A DNA stretch of 26,559 nucleotides from an uncultured Eubacteriales bacterium (GCA_900554485.1 USHO01000005.1:1-26559); one strand, 5' to 3'; shown: positions 7,803 to 15,749, counted from the first letter of the stretch. Notes: a model not told the origin generated them from the letters alone. A program made the numbers and translations.

Positions 7803-8390
7803 TTACATTTCGAGTTCGTCCAACGTCTTTGAAAACGTCGGAAGTACGTTCTTGCGGAAATAGACCACGGCGTCGTCCGTCACGGCGTTGAGTTCTTTGC
7901 CGATGGCCTCTTTTGCTTTAAGAAATTCCTTGTTGCCGACTTTGAGTTCTTCGAGACATTTGATATACGCGCATATCCGATCGGCGTATTTCATCAGTTT
8001 GTGTTCTTCGGAATTAGGGTCGTCGAGTATGAAATCGGCATAGCATGACTGCAACTCTTCGGGAAGTTTGCTTATAAGCCGCTCGTTGGCGTCTTTTTCG
8101 AGATTTTTATACGCCGAATTTATATCGCGGTTAAAATACTTGATCGGCGTCGGCAAATCGCCCGTAACGACCTCGCTGGTCTCGTGATAAACGGCAAGAC
8201 ACAGTGTCTTATATTCGTCGACGCAACCGCCGAACATACGGTTTTTGATTACGGCAAGCGCATGAGCGACGACGGCGACTTCCCAACTGTGTTCCATAAT
8301 GTTTTCTTCGGAAGTCGAACGCATAAGCGCCCAGCGTTTTATGTACTTCATACGCATTAAATACGCGTAAAAATCAATATCTTTCGACAT
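7803..8390 (-). CDS. YfbR-like 5'-deoxynucleotidase, HD superfamily
   Basis: A 195-residue cytoplasmic protein of the YfbR family, which removes phosphate from deoxynucleoside 5'-monophosphates using a divalent metal. Features are the N-terminal RW pair (residues 19-20), HSWEVA with metal ligand H34, VYHETSEVVTGDLPTPIKY with H69 and the conserved E73 and D78, and a C-terminal KYADRICAYIKCLEE segment with the last metal-binding Asp near 136. The length matches the family (about 190-200). The central doublet is His-Glu (H69-E70) rather than the usual His-Asp of the HD superfamily, so metal binding may be altered. The start lies 1 base past the stop of the upstream LRR lipoprotein gene, which suggests translational coupling. 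It is the last gene of a two-gene operon with its own strong terminator. Confidence 0.85.
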   Translation of the reverse strand: MSKDIDFYAYLMRMKYIKRWALMRSTSEENIMEHSWEVAVVAHALAVIKNRMFGGCVDEYKTLCLAVYHETSEVVTGDLPTPIKYFNRDINSAYKNLEKDANERLISKLPEELQSCYADFILDDPNSEEHKLMKYADRICAYIKCLEELKVGNKEFLKAKEAIGKELNAVTDDAVVYFRKNVLPTFSKTLDELEM

Positions 8391-8391
8391 G

Positions 8392-8985
8392 TCATATACC
8401 TCTTTTTATTTCGACCGTCGACGGAAACGCATTCGCGGAAACGTCTGCCGTCTCTTCGACCGTGGCGGATTTCAGATTTACACACCCTCCGAACGCTCTG
8501 TCGCCTATTTTCATTACCGCCGTAAGCGTAAGTTTTTCCAGATTCACGCACCCCGAAAACGCGTCGGACGCTATCTGTTGTGTTCCGTTATACACCCCTT
8601 CGGTTCCGGAGGCGTTCTTGCCGTAGACAACTTCGGTAAGCGTATCGCAATCGGCGAACGCTCCCGCGCCGGTTTTAGCGACGGTAACGGGAATAACTAC
8701 CGACAGAATTTCGTTTCTGCCTGCAAAGCCCCTCGGCGCGATCGTGATTACGTCTTTTTCGTTATAAGTTTCGGGAATTATCAGCCTTGACGGCAACGTG
8801 ACGTCGGCTTTCGCGGCGATTATATACGCAAGTCCGTCGTCGGTAACGGTAAATTCAAAATAACTTTCGTTCGTAGGATCTCCGTCTTTCGTATGCGGAA
8901 AATCAAGCGGAGCCCGATCACAACCGCAGACAAATGCAAGCGCAACAAACGCCGCCGATAAAATCGCCAAAAACCTCTTTTTCAT
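8392..8985 (-). CDS. BspA-type leucine-rich-repeat lipoprotein
   Basis: A 197-residue predicted surface lipoprotein. Residues 1-21 are a lipoprotein signal peptide with a lipobox-like VCGC, lipidated Cys near residue 22. The mature part shows BspA-like (LRR_5) repeats: phrases such as IAPRGFAGRNEILSVVIP, TGAGAFADCDTLTEVV, IASDAFSGCVNLEKLTL and IGDRAFGGCVNLKSATV repeat every 23-30 residues with the A-F-x-G/D-C core. Such proteins are usually displayed on the cell surface for adhesion or binding. The ATG has GGAGG 8 bases upstream. A TTGACA-N17-TATACT promoter lies just before it, and the YfbR-like gene follows after one base. Cellular role inferred from family only. Confidence 0.85.
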   Translation of the reverse strand: MKKRFLAILSAAFVALAFVCGCDRAPLDFPHTKDGDPTNESYFEFTVTDDGLAYIIAAKADVTLPSRLIIPETYNEKDVITIAPRGFAGRNEILSVVIPVTVAKTGAGAFADCDTLTEVVYGKNASGTEGVYNGTQQIASDAFSGCVNLEKLTLTAVMKIGDRAFGGCVNLKSATVEETADVSANAFPSTVEIKRGI

Positions 8986-9018
8986 TTCAATTTCCTCCGT
9001 CGCCCCGGCGACAATCTA

Positions 9019-9047
9019 AGTATATTATAAATATTCGCCTTTGTCAA
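9019..9047 (-). promoter_or_regulatory. Sigma-A promoter for LRR lipoprotein-yfbR operon
   Basis: TTGACA (9047-9042) and TATACT (9024-9019) are separated by 17 bases on the minus strand, about 25-30 bases before the ribosome binding site of the LRR lipoprotein gene. A TATAAT also overlaps but is at a spacing of only 12. Confidence 0.75.
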
Positions 9048-9062
9048 GAAACAAGTATAAAA

Positions 9063-9094
9063 TATAAAAAGGAGAGGCGATTTAGCCCCTCCTT
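9063..9094 (-). terminator. Terminator after acidic lipoprotein gene
   Basis: AAGGAGGGGC and GCCTCTCCTT pair over ten positions (one G-U) around a six-base loop, followed on the minus strand by TTTATATT. It lies 20 bases past the stop codon and upstream of the next promoter. Confidence 0.8.
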
Positions 9095-9113
9095 ATATCC
9101 GTATGACAACCGT

Positions 9114-10088
9114 TTACGCCGCCGAAGAAGAGTCGAAAGGTATTTCGACTTCCTGCGAACCGGCATAAGAGAATTTATATCCCGTATCGGTCTTCGTAAC
9201 GGTTATGTTTATAGTGGTTTTGCCGAGTTCGTAACGAACGCGGTATACGTTGTCGTCGGTAAGGTCTTTTTCGATTACGAATTCACCTAAACCGCCTTTG
9301 AATTTAAGCGATATGGTGGTCTTTCCGTTTTCGGTTTCAAATTCGAGTTCGCTTTCCTGTATGGTTCTGCCGTTGACGACTATTTTAAGTTCGTAAGAAA
9401 CTTCGTGATCGTCTTGCTCCTTTTCGGATTCGTAAGTAAATTCGATGTAGTTTCTGTCATCGATCTTCGTGTAAAATTCGACCGAGAATTCGCTGTCGTC
9501 GCCCTCGACTTCGAGTTCGCGCTTACCGCTTACGTTATACTCGCCGCCGTCATATACAACTACGCCCTCGAACGTCGTCGAAGTCTTGAATTCCGCCACT
9601 TCGTCATCGTCGTCTTCGTCGGGAAGTTCTGTTTCGCTTTTCGTCGACGTCTCGTTATAATACATCTTGCAGGTCTCTTCGCCGTTGACCGATACCGTCA
9701 TGACGTAACTGTACTTCGCGTACTTTTCGTCTCCGTCGGTATTGATTTCGACAGTCTCGCTTATGCTGCCCGAAACAAGTTTATCGAAAGTCATAATCTC
9801 GTCTTTAAGGCTCGGCAGATACCCGGACATATAATCGTACGGATCATCCGTGGTTTTGTCGGTTGCGGCAAGAGCCCCGTCGGCAGACGCAAGAGACGCA
9901 GCCTTATTCGTCTTGCTTAAATACGACGCCCCGGTAACCGCCGACGTCGCATATACGTCTTTTGCGGTTGTAGCGGTTGCGGAATCGTCTTTCTTTGAAT
10001 TGTCGGCGCAACCGGCAGCCACACCGAGGCACAACGCCGCAGAGAGCGTCAGAGATCCTATCGCGGTAAACAATTTACTTTTCTTCAT
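9114..10088 (-). CDS. Acidic lipoprotein, probable ECF sigma target
   Basis: A predicted lipoprotein of 324 residues that I do not recognise. The signal peptide has a KK start, a hydrophobic core and the lipobox LGVAAGC. The mature part begins with a low-complexity Ser/Thr/Ala/Lys stretch. It continues as a strongly acidic, beta-rich domain with many alternating charged and hydrophobic residues and a DEDDDDE run near residue 158. An internal ATG at 10088 is preferred over ATG 10094, because AAAGGAG is then about 9 bases upstream instead of 3. Its promoter shares a 12-base and an 8-base block at the same spacing with the promoter of the ECF sigma gene 3.5 kb away, so it is likely part of that regulon. 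An envelope-stress or cell-surface role is inferred; ligand unknown. Confidence 0.75.
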   Translation of the reverse strand: MKKSKLFTAIGSLTLSAALCLGVAAGCADNSKKDDSATATTAKDVYATSAVTGASYLSKTNKAASLASADGALAATDKTTDDPYDYMSGYLPSLKDEIMTFDKLVSGSISETVEINTDGDEKYAKYSYVMTVSVNGEETCKMYYNETSTKSETELPDEDDDDEVAEFKTSTTFEGVVVYDGGEYNVSGKRELEVEGDDSEFSVEFYTKIDDRNYIEFTYESEKEQDDHEVSYELKIVVNGRTIQESELEFETENGKTTISLKFKGGLGEFVIEKDLTDDNVYRVRYELGKTTINITVTKTDTGYKFSYAGSQEVEIPFDSSSAA

Positions 10089-10135
10089 AAACATTATCTC
10101 CTTTAATTTGCGGAACTTTTCGTCCCTTTCTGCCC

Positions 10136-10167
10136 TATATACGTTTCTAAGGTCGCGATTTTACGAA
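10136..10167 (-). promoter_or_regulatory. Putative ECF-sigma promoter of acidic lipoprotein
   Basis: On the minus strand TTCGTAAAATCG (10167-10156) and CGTATATA (10143-10136) are separated by 12 bases. The same two blocks at the same spacing precede the ECF sigma gene. A CGT-starting -10 is typical of ECF sigma promoters. The leader to the ATG would be about 40 bases. Confidence 0.75.
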
Positions 10168-10183
10168 GTTTTGTAAATTTTTT

Positions 10184-11992
10184 TTACGAAAGTTTTTTAA
10201 GTTCGTAAAATTTACCCTTTTTAGCCATAAGTTCGTCGTATGTTCCGCATTCGACGCATACGCCGTCTTCCATTACGACTATTCTGTCTGCATTGCGTAT
10301 AGTAGACAGTCTGTGCGCGACGATAAAAGTCGTCCTGCCCCTGACGCTTTTCGATATGGCGTTCTGAACGTGTTTTTCGGACAGGTTATCAAGCGCGGAA
10401 GTCGCCTCGTCAAGAATAAGTATACGCGGATTTCTTATAAGCGCACGGGCAATCGTTATGCGTTGTTTCTGCCCGCCCGACAACTTGCCGCCGTTTTCGC
10501 CTATCATCGTATCTATTCCGTCTGGAAGTTCGCTTAAAAATTCGTCGACGTCGGCATCTTTTATCGCCTTCTGCAAGTCTTCTTCGGAATACGTCTCCAT
10601 TCCGTAAGTTATGTTTTCGCGTATCGTACCCGAAAACAATATGCTGTTTTGCGGAACGACCGATATATGATGACGATATTCGGATAAGTCGAGTTCGTCG
10701 GTTGACTTATCGTCGATATACAGTTTGCCGAGCGTCGGCATCATGAAACCGATTATAAGGTTCATTATCGTAGATTTACCCGACCCCGACGAACCGACGA
10801 AAGCCACGCATTCACCCGCTTTTACGTCAAGCGAAAAATCCTTTACGACGAACTGCTCGCCGTCGGGATACTTATACGAAACGTCGTCGAAACGAACTCT
10901 GCCCTCGATGTCGCCGATTTTCTTTTTACCGATATTGTATTCGACGTCTTTGGCGTTCATTATCTCGGATACCGATTCGAGAGCCTCGGCGCCGGCGCCG
11001 ATCTGCGGCATTACGTTTACGAGAGCCGTAACGTATGCCGACAACGACGAGAACATCGACTGATAAAGTACAACGTCGCCGACTGTTATGTATTTTTTCA
11101 GAGCAAGACAAGCGCAGAAAACAAGACACAAGGCGTTAAGCAAAGTATTCACGACCCACGTCCACGCCCCGAAACGCGCGATGGTTCTGTCGACGTTTCT
11201 GCCCGACCCCTCGAGTTGTCTTATACCTTCCTTTACGTTTCTGATTTCGGTTTCTTCGAGTCCGTGCGACTTGGTGACAGGGGTCATCACGAGCATATTC
11301 GTGAGTTTATTGCTCATGTTTTCGGTCTTTATACGATAGTCGCGGTTACTGAGTCTGATTTTTTTACGGAATATTACGGTAAGGAAGACATTGATCGGAA
11401 TAACGCATATGAAGAACAACGCAACGAATCCGTTTTTGTAAAACGCAATGACAGCCGAAATTACCGCGCTGATAAGATTCGGTATGATATTCTGCAGAAT
11501 GCAGTTGAAAAGGTTATCGACCGAATCGGTATCTTTGAGGAATTTAGACTGTATTTCGCCCGTCTCCATATCTTTATGATATGTAATAGACAGGCTCTGC
11601 AACTTTCTGACCACCGTGCCTTTAAGCCCCGCGCTGGTGCGACGCAAAGTCTTGCTGACGATATGCCAACGCCAGATCGTAGTGGGGATATTCATCATTA
11701 TTACGAACAGCATTATCGCCGAATCTACGCCTATCGCCCGCCATGTCGCGTAAGTCGCCTCGCCGTTCGCTATCGCCGCCGTTACCGCGTTGATTATATC
11801 CGACGTAGCCAGCGGAACGACGTAAAGCGGCGCTGATTGCAGAATGTATACGAACGAACTCAGGATGACAGCCCAGAGGTTTATCTTCATTATATTGCTT
11901 AAAAAGCGGTTCTTTTTTCTTCCGCGTCTATCTTCGTCTTCGCGGAAAAGGTAGTCATAATCGGGAATTACGTTATCGCTGCGTTTACGCAT
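10184..11992 (-). CDS. ABC exporter, fused permease and ATPase
   Basis: A 602-residue type-I ABC exporter half-transporter, which would work as a dimer in the cytoplasmic membrane. About 35 charged residues come first, then a six-helix membrane domain (about 36-330) and an ATPase domain (about 360-600). The ATPase keeps Walker A GSSGSGKST (about 399-407), the Q-loop VVPQNS, signature LSGGQKQR (about 504), Walker B ILILDEATSALD and the H-loop AHRLST, so it should be active. The substrate cannot be told from sequence; drugs, lipids or peptides are all possible. GGAG lies about 10 bases before the ATG. It has its own consensus promoter, with a hairpin placed directly after the predicted start site. 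No terminator is visible before the acidic lipoprotein gene 95 bases downstream, so some read-through is likely. Confidence 0.92.
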   Translation of the reverse strand: MRKRSDNVIPDYDYLFREDEDRRGRKKNRFLSNIMKINLWAVILSSFVYILQSAPLYVVPLATSDIINAVTAAIANGEATYATWRAIGVDSAIMLFVIMMNIPTTIWRWHIVSKTLRRTSAGLKGTVVRKLQSLSITYHKDMETGEIQSKFLKDTDSVDNLFNCILQNIIPNLISAVISAVIAFYKNGFVALFFICVIPINVFLTVIFRKKIRLSNRDYRIKTENMSNKLTNMLVMTPVTKSHGLEETEIRNVKEGIRQLEGSGRNVDRTIARFGAWTWVVNTLLNALCLVFCACLALKKYITVGDVVLYQSMFSSLSAYVTALVNVMPQIGAGAEALESVSEIMNAKDVEYNIGKKKIGDIEGRVRFDDVSYKYPDGEQFVVKDFSLDVKAGECVAFVGSSGSGKSTIMNLIIGFMMPTLGKLYIDDKSTDELDLSEYRHHISVVPQNSILFSGTIRENITYGMETYSEEDLQKAIKDADVDEFLSELPDGIDTMIGENGGKLSGGQKQRITIARALIRNPRILILDEATSALDNLSEKHVQNAISKSVRGRTTFIVAHRLSTIRNADRIVVMEDGVCVECGTYDELMAKKGKFYELKKLS

Positions 11993-12020
11993 ATATTGTT
12001 ACTCCGTATATGTAATATGA

Positions 12021-12052
12021 AAAAGGGTAAGTCCGACAGAACTTACCCTTTT
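12021..12052 (-). terminator. Hairpin after RsgI-like gene and at start of exporter leader
   Basis: A perfect 12-base-pair inverted repeat, AAAAGGGTAAGT and ACTTACCCTTTT, with an eight-base loop, followed on the minus strand by T-rich TTTCATATTA. It can terminate the sigma/anti-sigma operon ending at 12109. It also lies immediately downstream of the exporter promoter, so it would be at the very 5' end of that transcript. Confidence 0.7.
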
Positions 12053-12061
12053 GTGCAACAG

Positions 12062-12090
12062 ATTATATATTATTTGCTTTTCGCTGTCAA
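12062..12090 (-). promoter_or_regulatory. Sigma-A promoter for ABC exporter
   Basis: TTGACA (12090-12085) and TATAAT (12067-12062) are separated by exactly 17 bases on the minus strand. The predicted start near 12055 is directly before the hairpin at 12052-12021. Confidence 0.88.
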
Positions 12091-12108
12091 GCGTTGCACT
12101 TAAAATTT

Positions 12109-13113
12109 TCAATCGCGATTAAAAATATCTTCTTTCATAATATCGAGCAGATCGGAAAGCGCGTCGCCGAAGTCGTCTTCGTCGGTATCGTCAAGTTCTT
12201 CGAGACACTCTTCGAGGTCTTCTCTGCAATCTGCGAGTTCCTCTTTAAGTTTTACGATGTCCTTACCGCGAACGACCGCAAGCGGCGTAAAGCCGAGATC
12301 GAAACCGTATTTGCCGCCGAAATAATTCAGTTGAAGTATCATATCTGCAGACAGCGTAACGTATGACGAATTATCGTCGACCTCGGCGAATTCTTTCAAA
12401 AACGTATCGATATACTGCATTTTTTTATCGACTTCGCTTTTAAGCTTCGACTTCAAATCATTCAGCGCGCTTTTCGCATAGTCCTTTATATGGTGATTTT
12501 CGTAATATTCTTCCAGCGCGTCGAGTTCGTCGTCGTCTAAAAATTTAGTCACTATACCGGACGACCAATCGCTTATAACGTTCATTACCGAAGTCATCAC
12601 TTCGTTTTGCTTATCGCGCAGAATTTCCCGGGTGGTTGTATCGTAAGCGGTAAGGCTTATTCGTTTGCCGTCCGTCAGAACGTTGATTTTTTTCAGTTCG
12701 TCGCATATTTCGCGCGTGGCGACGTCTATCTTTTTACCCGTATAACGGCTGCCGTACAAAAAGTTTACGCCGTCTTCGTTCAACCCGGTCTGCTTTATCA
12801 CGTTGTCGTCTTTATCGACTGTAAGTTGAACGGCGGGATTTACCGAAATAACCACTTCGTAGCCTGCCGAAACCGCAGGCGTTACGGTTGCGGGTTTAAG
12901 CGCGAACGGCAATACGATCGCCGCAATCAGCACCGCGGCGACGCCCGCAAGTCCGAAACCGAATCTTACGCCGAAAGGTTTCCGATGCGTTTTCGCGTTC
13001 GCTTTCGCGCGCTTTCCGGCGACTGCGTTCCAGTCGACCGAACTTTCGATTTTATCGGATAAATCCGGGATATTTCCGTTTACTTCTTTTCGTAAATTCC
13101 TGATTATTTTCAT
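12109..13113 (-). CDS. RsgI-like membrane anti-sigma factor
   Basis: A 334-residue single-pass membrane protein, likely the anti-sigma partner of the ECF sigma factor encoded just before it. The N-terminal 50 residues are cytoplasmic. A helix of about 22 hydrophobic residues (51-72) follows. The outside part begins with VISVNPAVQLTVDKDDNVI and LNEDGVNFLYG, the signature of the RsgI middle domain that follows the membrane helix in clostridial RsgI proteins. The C-terminal 55 residues are very acidic and look coiled-coil (KLKEELADCREDLEECLEEL). There is no carbohydrate-binding module like those of cellulosome RsgI proteins, so the signal is unknown. AAGGAGG is well placed before the ATG, which overlaps the sigma stop codon as ATGA, showing translational coupling. 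The domain match is by motif, not by search. Confidence 0.83.
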   Translation of the reverse strand: MKIIRNLRKEVNGNIPDLSDKIESSVDWNAVAGKRAKANAKTHRKPFGVRFGFGLAGVAAVLIAAIVLPFALKPATVTPAVSAGYEVVISVNPAVQLTVDKDDNVIKQTGLNEDGVNFLYGSRYTGKKIDVATREICDELKKINVLTDGKRISLTAYDTTTREILRDKQNEVMTSVMNVISDWSSGIVTKFLDDDELDALEEYYENHHIKDYAKSALNDLKSKLKSEVDKKMQYIDTFLKEFAEVDDNSSYVTLSADMILQLNYFGGKYGFDLGFTPLAVVRGKDIVKLKEELADCREDLEECLEELDDTDEDDFGDALSDLLDIMKEDIFNRD

Positions 13114-13631
13114 CGGTACGCCTCCTTGTTGATTTTTCGCAATTTTTTAAGTATGGTCTTGTATTCGTAATTTACGGTCGAAATCGGCTTACCCAGCATT
13201 TTTGCCACTTCGGTCTGGGTATAACCGATTATCGCTATGTTTTCGAGAATGAAATATTCTTCGTCGTCAAGCACGCTCCTGCACTTATCCAGCAAAGGGA
13301 AATCGGTGGAATATTCGTCGGTTTTTGAAATCGGCAAATCTTCGATTTCTACCGATTTATCGGTTTTGGAATCTTTTCTGACGGCATCCAGCGCCTTGTT
13401 TTTCGTTATCGTTATCAGATACGGCAACGGGTCGCCGTCGATCGACTGCATATTGTTGAGAAACGATATGTACGCATCCTGCATAACGTCTTCGATAAAA
13501 AACTCGTCGCGGCTGTATTTTCGCACGGTAAAATAGACCGACCGTTTCGTCAGAGTATAAAACCTCGAAAAATATTCTTTTTTACCCGCTTTGAGTTGTT
13601 CAAAAAGCGTTTTGATTTCGGAGCGTTCCAT
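13110..13631 (-). CDS. ECF-family RNA polymerase sigma factor
   Basis: A sigma-70 ECF-type factor of 173 residues. Region 2 includes FYTLTKRSVYFTVRKY, FFIEDVMQDAYISFL and PYLITITKNKALDAVRK. A linker with EDLPISK follows, then region 4 with DDEEYFILENIAIIGYTQTEVAKMLGKPISTVNYEYKTILKKLRK, a helix-turn-helix that binds the -35 box. ATG 13631 is chosen over GTG 13637 because AAGGTG overlaps that GTG as a ribosome binding site. In addition, the putative -10 element ends at 13640, so a message starting downstream could hardly include the GTG. It is followed by an overlapping RsgI-like anti-sigma gene. The promoter matches that of the acidic lipoprotein gene, which suggests that this factor activates both itself and that gene. 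Confidence 0.92.
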   Translation of the reverse strand: MERSEIKTLFEQLKAGKKEYFSRFYTLTKRSVYFTVRKYSRDEFFIEDVMQDAYISFLNNMQSIDGDPLPYLITITKNKALDAVRKDSKTDKSVEIEDLPISKTDEYSTDFPLLDKCRSVLDDEEYFILENIAIIGYTQTEVAKMLGKPISTVNYEYKTILKKLRKINKEAYR

Positions 13632-13639
13632 TTTCACCT

Positions 13640-13671
13640 TATATACGATCGTCCTGCGCCGATTTTACGAA
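13640..13671 (-). promoter_or_regulatory. Putative autoregulatory ECF promoter
   Basis: TTCGTAAAATCG (13671-13660) and CGTATATA (13647-13640) are separated by 12 bases on the minus strand, identical in both blocks and spacing to the element before the acidic lipoprotein gene. The -10 block is only about 8 bases from the ATG, so the message would be nearly leaderless. Confidence 0.75.
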
Positions 13672-13747
13672 TTTTTATAAATTTTATCAGATTTATTTTT
13701 ATTTGGCAACTTTTTCGTAAGAAAAACCGTATGCCCGCCGATACGCC

Positions 13748-13778
13748 AAAAAAAACGGAGCCCGAAAGGCTCCGTTTT
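13748..13778 (-). terminator. Terminator after nagA
   Basis: ACGGAGCC and GGCTCCGT pair around a short CTTTCG-type loop and are followed on the minus strand by eight T. It lies about 25 bases past the nagA stop codon and ends the amino-sugar operon. Confidence 0.9.
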
Positions 13779-13801
13779 AATAATCTTTTACGTCGATTGC
13801 C

Positions 13802-14947
13802 TTACGCCTTATAAACTACATTGCCGCCTATAACCGTATAAAGCACGTTATAATCTTTATCGAGAACGGTGAAATCGGCTCTCTTACCGACTTCGATGCT
13901 GCCGCGCTCGTTATATACGCCGAGGTTCTTCGCGGGGTTCGCCGATGCAAAATCAACGGCATCGGTCAGACTTACGCCGACTTTTTCGACAAGGTTCTTT
14001 ACGGCGACGTTCATACGCAGAACACTGCCCGCCAGAGTTCCGTCCGCAAGTCTTGCTTCGCCGTTTTTGACGAACACCTGCTGACCGCCGAGTTCGGACA
14101 AACCGTCGGGCATTCCCTTAGCCCTCATCGCGTCGGTTATGAGCGTGAATTTATCGTGAGGCTTATTCTTTACGAAAATCTTTATCGCAGGCACGCTCAC
14201 GTGAATCGTGTCGCAGATCATCTCGCAGTTAAGATCGTCGAAAAGCATTGCCGCACCGACGACGCCAGCCTCTCTGTGATGAAGCGGAGTCTGCGCGTTA
14301 TAAGTATGCGTAACGTTGCTTGCGCCGGCTTTTACGGCATTTTCGACGTCGGAATACTTTGCGCCCGTGTGACCTATCGACGCGACGACGCCGATGTTTT
14401 TAAGGTGCTTTACGAGGTCGAGACCGCCGTCGACTTCGGGGGCAAGAGTAACTATTTTTATGTTACCGCCCGATACGGCGTTATATTCGTCGAAAGTCAC
14501 GGGGTCGGGTTTCGCGACGTATTCGAGGGGTTGCGCGCCTACGTGCTTGGGAGAAATGAACGGACCTTCGAGGTGTACGCCGAGGACTTCCGCCCCTCTG
14601 AATTCTCCCTTTTCTTTAACCTCTCTGACATTCTTCAACGCGGCGGAGATGTTCTCCTTGCTCTGCGTCATCGTAGTCGCGAGAAAAGCGGTCGTACCCT
14701 CTTTTGCGACGTATTCGGAAATAGTCTGCAGAGCCTCTTCGGTCGCATCCATAGCGTCCGCCCCGCCCGCGCCGTGAATATGTTCGTCGATAAACCCGGG
14801 AAGAACTACGCCGTCGGTTTCAAACAGACTGTCTATTTTGCCCGCATCGTCGCCGATATATGCGATTTTGCCGTTTTCGAAACCGATATTCGTCTTTACT
14901 ATTCCTTTACCCGCGATATACGCGGAAACGTTTTTAAGACCTTTCAT
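13802..14947 (-). CDS. nagA: N-acetylglucosamine-6-phosphate deacetylase
   Basis: A 381-residue cytoplasmic amidohydrolase that deacetylates GlcNAc-6-phosphate to glucosamine-6-phosphate and acetate. Family motifs in order are DEHIHGAGG (H56, H58), VHLEGPFISPKHVGAQ with the metal-binding Glu, SIGHTGA, VTHTYNAQTPLHHRE (the substrate-binding His region) and LITDAMRA with the catalytic Asp. The C-terminal SANPAKNLGVYNERGSIEVGKRADFTVLD is typical of the amidohydrolase beta-sandwich. Length matches the family (about 380). It starts 12 bases after nagB, with an AGGTGA ribosome binding site. As the last gene of the ROK kinase-nagB-nagA run, it supplies the substrate for NagB. Confidence 0.95.
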   Translation of the reverse strand: MKGLKNVSAYIAGKGIVKTNIGFENGKIAYIGDDAGKIDSLFETDGVVLPGFIDEHIHGAGGADAMDATEEALQTISEYVAKEGTTAFLATTMTQSKENISAALKNVREVKEKGEFRGAEVLGVHLEGPFISPKHVGAQPLEYVAKPDPVTFDEYNAVSGGNIKIVTLAPEVDGGLDLVKHLKNIGVVASIGHTGAKYSDVENAVKAGASNVTHTYNAQTPLHHREAGVVGAAMLFDDLNCEMICDTIHVSVPAIKIFVKNKPHDKFTLITDAMRAKGMPDGLSELGGQQVFVKNGEARLADGTLAGSVLRMNVAVKNLVEKVGVSLTDAVDFASANPAKNLGVYNERGSIEVGKRADFTVLDKDYNVLYTVIGGNVVYKA

Positions 14948-14959
14948 ACGTCACCTATA

Positions 14960-15682
14960 TCAGAGAAGAGATGCGGCTGCCTCGTCGCATACCAGCGTGC
15001 AATCGGGATGCAACTGCAACACGCTTGCGGGAACGTTTTCGCTTACCTCGCCTTTTACGAGTCCGTAAACGGCTTTAGCCTTATTCGCCCCGTTGGCAAG
15101 AATAAGTATCTTCTTCGCGTTCATTATGTTCTTAAGCCCCATGGTGAATGCCTGACGGGGCACTTCGTCAATAGACGCGAACATCCTCGAATTATCCTTT
15201 ATAGTGCTTTCGGTAAGATCGACGATATGCGTCACGCTGCCGAACGGCGTTCCCGGTTCGTTGAACGCGATATGTCCGTTGGACCCTATTCCGAGTACCT
15301 GTATATCCTGCTGCATGCCCTCGAGCAGTTTATTGTATCTGTCGCATTCGGCTTGTCTGTCCGTCGCTTTTCCGTTTTCGATATTCGTATTTTTAAGGTC
15401 GATATCTATATGATCGAAAAGGTTATGACGCATAAAATAAACATAACTCTGATCGCTCGAATAATCGAGACCCGCATATTCGTCGAGATTTACGGTTTTT
15501 ATATTTTTATAACTCGTGCCGTTTTCGTTATGGTCTTTTATCATGTTTTTGTAAAGACCGATCGGCGTCGAACCCGTTGCAAGACCGAGAATCGCCCCGG
15601 GATTGTTTTTCACTACATTTTCCATTACTTCAAACGCCTTCGCGCTCATTTCGTCGTAATCTTTGGCGATAATTACTTTCAT
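14960..15682 (-). CDS. nagB: Glucosamine-6-phosphate deaminase
   Basis: A 240-residue cytoplasmic enzyme that converts glucosamine-6-phosphate to fructose-6-phosphate and ammonia. The phosphate-binding loop GLATGSTPIGLY (residues 33-44), NLDEYAGL with D67 (general base) and the active-site GIGSNGHIAFNEPGTPF with the ring-opening His are present. The Asn in GSNGHI is the form common in Gram-positive enzymes; the E. coli form has Asp there. At about 240 residues it is the short, Bacillus-type form, lacking the C-terminal extension of the allosteric E. coli enzyme. AAAGGAG precedes the ATG. It is in operon order with the ROK kinase 67 bases upstream and nagA 12 bases downstream. Confidence 0.95.
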   Translation of the reverse strand: MKVIIAKDYDEMSAKAFEVMENVVKNNPGAILGLATGSTPIGLYKNMIKDHNENGTSYKNIKTVNLDEYAGLDYSSDQSYVYFMRHNLFDHIDIDLKNTNIENGKATDRQAECDRYNKLLEGMQQDIQVLGIGSNGHIAFNEPGTPFGSVTHIVDLTESTIKDNSRMFASIDEVPRQAFTMGLKNIMNAKKILILANGANKAKAVYGLVKGEVSENVPASVLQLHPDCTLVCDEAAASLL

Positions 15683-15749
15683 TTTTATTCTCCTTTTTAT
15701 ATTTTTTGCGAGCGACCCGATCCGACCGCCCGCAATTACTTATATTTTA

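Noticed and set aside
12000..12060. A T-box or other riboswitch before the ABC exporter
   Set aside because: The space holds one simple hairpin, and none of the conserved loops of a known riboswitch is visible.
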